A stretch of 8,167 nucleotides of DNA from Erysipelotrichaceae bacterium UBA4808 (GTDB taxonomy: Bacteria; Bacillota_I; Bacilli_A; Erysipelotrichales; Erysipelotrichaceae), in the NCBI GenBank assembly GCA_002402585.1, contig DHGC01000107.1, positions 1,245-9,411 on the forward strand. The letters are read 5' to 3'. Positions 6,058 through 8,167 of the stretch are shown here, piece after piece (positions within the stretch are counted from its first letter, which is position 1; each line of letters begins with the position of its first letter). The position numbers and the translations under genes are program-made. Under the pieces are notes generated by a model that did not search any database, was not told the origin of the DNA, and saw only the letters and a program-made list of their open reading frames with translations.

Positions 6058-6753
6058 ATGAAAACAAATCCAACAATTTTGATAGCGGATGATAATCCCC
6101 AAATCACATCGATCCTAAATAGCTATTGCAAAAAAGAAGGCTTTGAGACGATTTTAGCCGTGGATGGCTTTGACGTCCTTAATAAAATGTCTGCAGACAT
6201 TGACCTTATTCTTTTAGATGTAATGATGCCTAAGCTGGATGGTTTTTCTGTATGCAAAGAAATCCGTAAAGAAAATAACGTTCCGATTATCATGATCACC
6301 GCACGTGGTGAAGATCACGAGAAAATATTGGGATTGGACATTGGAGCCGATGATTATATCGTCAAACCCTTTTCACCCCTCGAAGTCATGGCACGCATCA
6401 AAGCGGTCCTTCGTCGTTTGGAACCCGAAAGCACCAAACATATCCTGAACTTTGACAATCTCGTCGTTGACATGCGTGCTTATCGTGTGGAAATCAATGG
6501 ACACGAAGTTTCTCTGACCCGTAAAGAGATTGAGTTGTTATTTACCTTAGCCAGTCATCCCAATATTGCATACTCCCGTGACCAACTCTTGAATCAAGTC
6601 TGGGGCTATGACTACTATGGAGACAGTCGTACGGTAGATTCACACATGACCCGTCTTCGCAGTAAACTTGAACACTATGAACATGCCCACTGGGATTTAA
6701 AAACCGTATGGGGCATTGGATATAAGTTTGAACCCCTCGAGGTCAAGCCATGA
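6058..6753 (+). CDS. OmpR/PhoB-family response regulator
   Basis: This is a 231-aa DNA-binding response regulator, cytosolic partner of the kinase that follows. The receiver domain (about 5-120) has the acidic pair D11/D12, the phosphoacceptor D54 in LLDVMMP, T81 in MITARG and K103 in VKPF. The winged-helix output domain (about 130-228) has SLTRKEIELL and the recognition helix region R191-T-V-D-S-H-M-T-R-L-R201, then GIGYKF near the end. Length and motif order are standard. A GTG at 6040 is in frame, but the family N-terminus starts at MKTNPTILIADD, so the ATG at 6058 is chosen although it has no ribosome site; a leaderless mRNA would explain this. Its last 4 nt overlap the kinase start. The direct repeat in its promoter suggests self-activation. 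The signal and regulon cannot be read from sequence. Confidence 0.95.
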   Translation: MKTNPTILIADDNPQITSILNSYCKKEGFETILAVDGFDVLNKMSADIDLILLDVMMPKLDGFSVCKEIRKENNVPIIMITARGEDHEKILGLDIGADDYIVKPFSPLEVMARIKAVLRRLEPESTKHILNFDNLVVDMRAYRVEINGHEVSLTRKEIELLFTLASHPNIAYSRDQLLNQVWGYDYYGDSRTVDSHMTRLRSKLEHYEHAHWDLKTVWGIGYKFEPLEVKP

Positions 6754-8167
6754 AACAAGGCATCACACGTAAACTGATCCTATACTTCATCTTGGTCATC
6801 GTCGTCTTTGCCTTCGTCATTGGAGGTCTTTTTGGCATCACTGTTCGTCGCACAACCCGCACAGAGGTGGAACAACTCCTTTTAGATCAATCCACCAAGA
6901 TAGCGGATGCGATTGAAAACAATGCGCAACTCACCATCGATCGAACGGTCTTGAACACGTTGCTCAGTCGTGTCAATCTTGAAGATCTGCAAGTCTGGGT
7001 CGTAAGCAGTGAAGGCGTCATCACCACCATAACGGAATCACGTATGGGGATGAACATGATGCGAGATTATCATGCATTAAGCAAAGGTACGCAAGACTTG
7101 CTTGGTCAAGTTTTAACGGGTGAACAACTCGTCAGTGATCGCATCCGTGGTGTCTTCAATACCGAGACCGTTACGGTTGGGACACCGATTGAAGTGAATG
7201 ATCGGGTTGTGGCAGCGTTGTTTATATCTGCTTCTGTCACATCAATCAATGCCTTGACATCCAGTACGATCCGCATCCTGATTTTATCACTGGGGATTGG
7301 GGTTGTCCTGGCAATCCTATTGGGGTATTTTCTATCTTTGAAATTTGTTAAACCACTGAATCGCGCCAATGAAGCGGTGAATACCTTAGCCATGGGGAAT
7401 TATGAAGTCTATTTAGAAACCAATCAGAAAGATGAAATTGGTCAACTCTCGAACAATATCAACAGTTTAGCGAAGCGTTTAGATGATGCGTCTAAGCAAA
7501 GTGCAAACTTAGAGAAGATGCGTCAAAACTTCATTGCGGATATCACGCACGAATTACGGACGCCAGTTACGATTATTCGTGGTCTTGCGGAAGGTGTCAA
7601 GGATCAAGTTTATCCGATAGAGGATAGTCCTAAAATCAGTGAGCAAATTATCCATGAAACCTTGGGTATGCAAAGATTGATACAGGATCTTCTCGATCTA
7701 TCCAAGCTGGAAGATCCAGATTTCAAGTTGGACAAACGATCAATTGAACTGCATGATGTCTTAGATGATGTGGTAAGAAGTGCACGCGCACTCCTTGATC
7801 AAAAACAACAAACCCTGCATCTACAGATTGAACCGGGTTCTTGGTCGTTCAATGGGGATGCACAACGTTTGAAACAGATGTTCATCGCAGCGCTTGACAA
7901 TGCGTCTAAGTTCTCAACGGAACACTCTGATATCGAACTCATTGCGAAGCAAGAAGCTGAAATGGTTGTGATAGAGGTTGTGGATCATGGCATCGGGATG
8001 AATGAACTCAAACAAAAGGAATTGTTTCAACGGTATAAGAAAGACAGCCAAAACAATCCAAATGGGAATGGGTTAGGTTTGTTAATCGTGTCGAAGATTG
8101 CAGCGAACCATCATATCCGATTAGAAGTGGACAGTCAGGTGGATGTTGGGACGACGATACGGTTTAA
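6750..8167 (+). CDS. Membrane sensor histidine kinase (3' end cut by window)
   Basis: 472 residues are visible and the frame is still open at the window edge. The last residues, GTTIRF, match the usual end of the ATPase domain, so only a short tail is missing. The order is: TM1 about 9-32, an external sensor of about 140 residues (33-173), TM2 about 175-197, HAMP about 198-250, the dimerisation/H-box FIADITHELRTP with phosphorylated His267, then the ATPase domain with N-box Asn384, G1 DHGIG at 412-416, an F-box near LFQRY, and G2 GNGLGL at 439-444. No cytoplasmic PAS lies between HAMP and the H-box, so sensing is likely external or in the membrane. GAGGT is 6 nt before the ATG and the start overlaps the regulator stop as ATGA, so the two are translationally coupled. 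It should phosphorylate the upstream regulator. The external domain is not one I recognise. Confidence 0.95.
   Translation, partial: MKQGITRKLILYFILVIVVFAFVIGGLFGITVRRTTRTEVEQLLLDQSTKIADAIENNAQLTIDRTVLNTLLSRVNLEDLQVWVVSSEGVITTITESRMGMNMMRDYHALSKGTQDLLGQVLTGEQLVSDRIRGVFNTETVTVGTPIEVNDRVVAALFISASVTSINALTSSTIRILILSLGIGVVLAILLGYFLSLKFVKPLNRANEAVNTLAMGNYEVYLETNQKDEIGQLSNNINSLAKRLDDASKQSANLEKMRQNFIADITHELRTPVTIIRGLAEGVKDQVYPIEDSPKISEQIIHETLGMQRLIQDLLDLSKLEDPDFKLDKRSIELHDVLDDVVRSARALLDQKQQTLHLQIEPGSWSFNGDAQRLKQMFIAALDNASKFSTEHSDIELIAKQEAEMVVIEVVDHGIGMNELKQKELFQRYKKDSQNNPNGNGLGLLIVSKIAANHHIRLEVDSQVDVGTTIRF

Noticed and set aside
7106..7393. Minus-strand reading of 95 codons inside the histidine kinase
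   Set aside because: It is opposite a clearly conserved kinase (TM2 and HAMP region) and has no recognisable features of its own.

Overview
The window looks like a low-GC Bacillota chromosome segment. Supporting signs are SigA-type promoters, GAGGT/GGAGG ribosome sites, an OmpR/PhoB-type two-component pair and phospho-beta-glucosidases of the kind that follow PTS uptake. TGA works as a stop and Trp is TGG, so the code is standard. An Erysipelotrichia-like member is my guess from overall feel only. No rRNA, tRNA, CRISPR array or transposase was seen.

Layout. (1) Bases 1-1365: three 23-bp-spaced repeats overlap a good promoter and drive an AAA-type ATPase with a DUF4143 C-terminus. (2) Bases 1383-2986: a promoter with a large dyad at its start point, a GH1 6-phospho-beta-glucosidase-like gene and a strong terminator. 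The catalytic acid/base Glu of this enzyme is replaced by Gln. (3) Bases 3145-4183: a two-gene unit, a 78-aa protein overlapping a compact 269-aa HipA-like kinase, which looks like a split HipA-type toxin-antitoxin or kinase module. (4) Bases 4193-4221: a bidirectional terminator shared with the convergent gene on the minus strand. (5) Bases 4223-5688, minus strand: a second GH1 6-phospho-beta-glucosidase with a normal acid/base Glu, broken by one frameshift about 70 codons before its end. (6) Bases 5736-6016: about 280 bases with no convincing gene, holding a 12-bp palindrome and scraps that may be a decayed gene. (7) Bases 6017-8167: a response regulator and a membrane histidine kinase overlapping by 4 nt. 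They are preceded by an 11-bp direct repeat placed like a Pho box, with a TATAAT so close to the ATG that the mRNA is probably leaderless. The kinase runs off the window end with only its last residues missing.

How it fits together. The two GH1 genes are paralogues (both read WIPVN-E/Q-IN) in opposite orientation around the HipA-like unit. As read, each is compromised in a different way: one lacks the acid/base residue, the other loses its phosphate-binding loop to the frameshift. The ATPase and the HipA-like unit look like accessory genes beside ordinary sugar-metabolism and sensing genes. Nothing in the sequence shows that the two-component pair controls the glucosidases. The items most worth a second look are the repeat-covered ATPase promoter, the Glu-to-Gln glucosidase, the split HipA-like unit and the Pho-box-like leaderless promoter.
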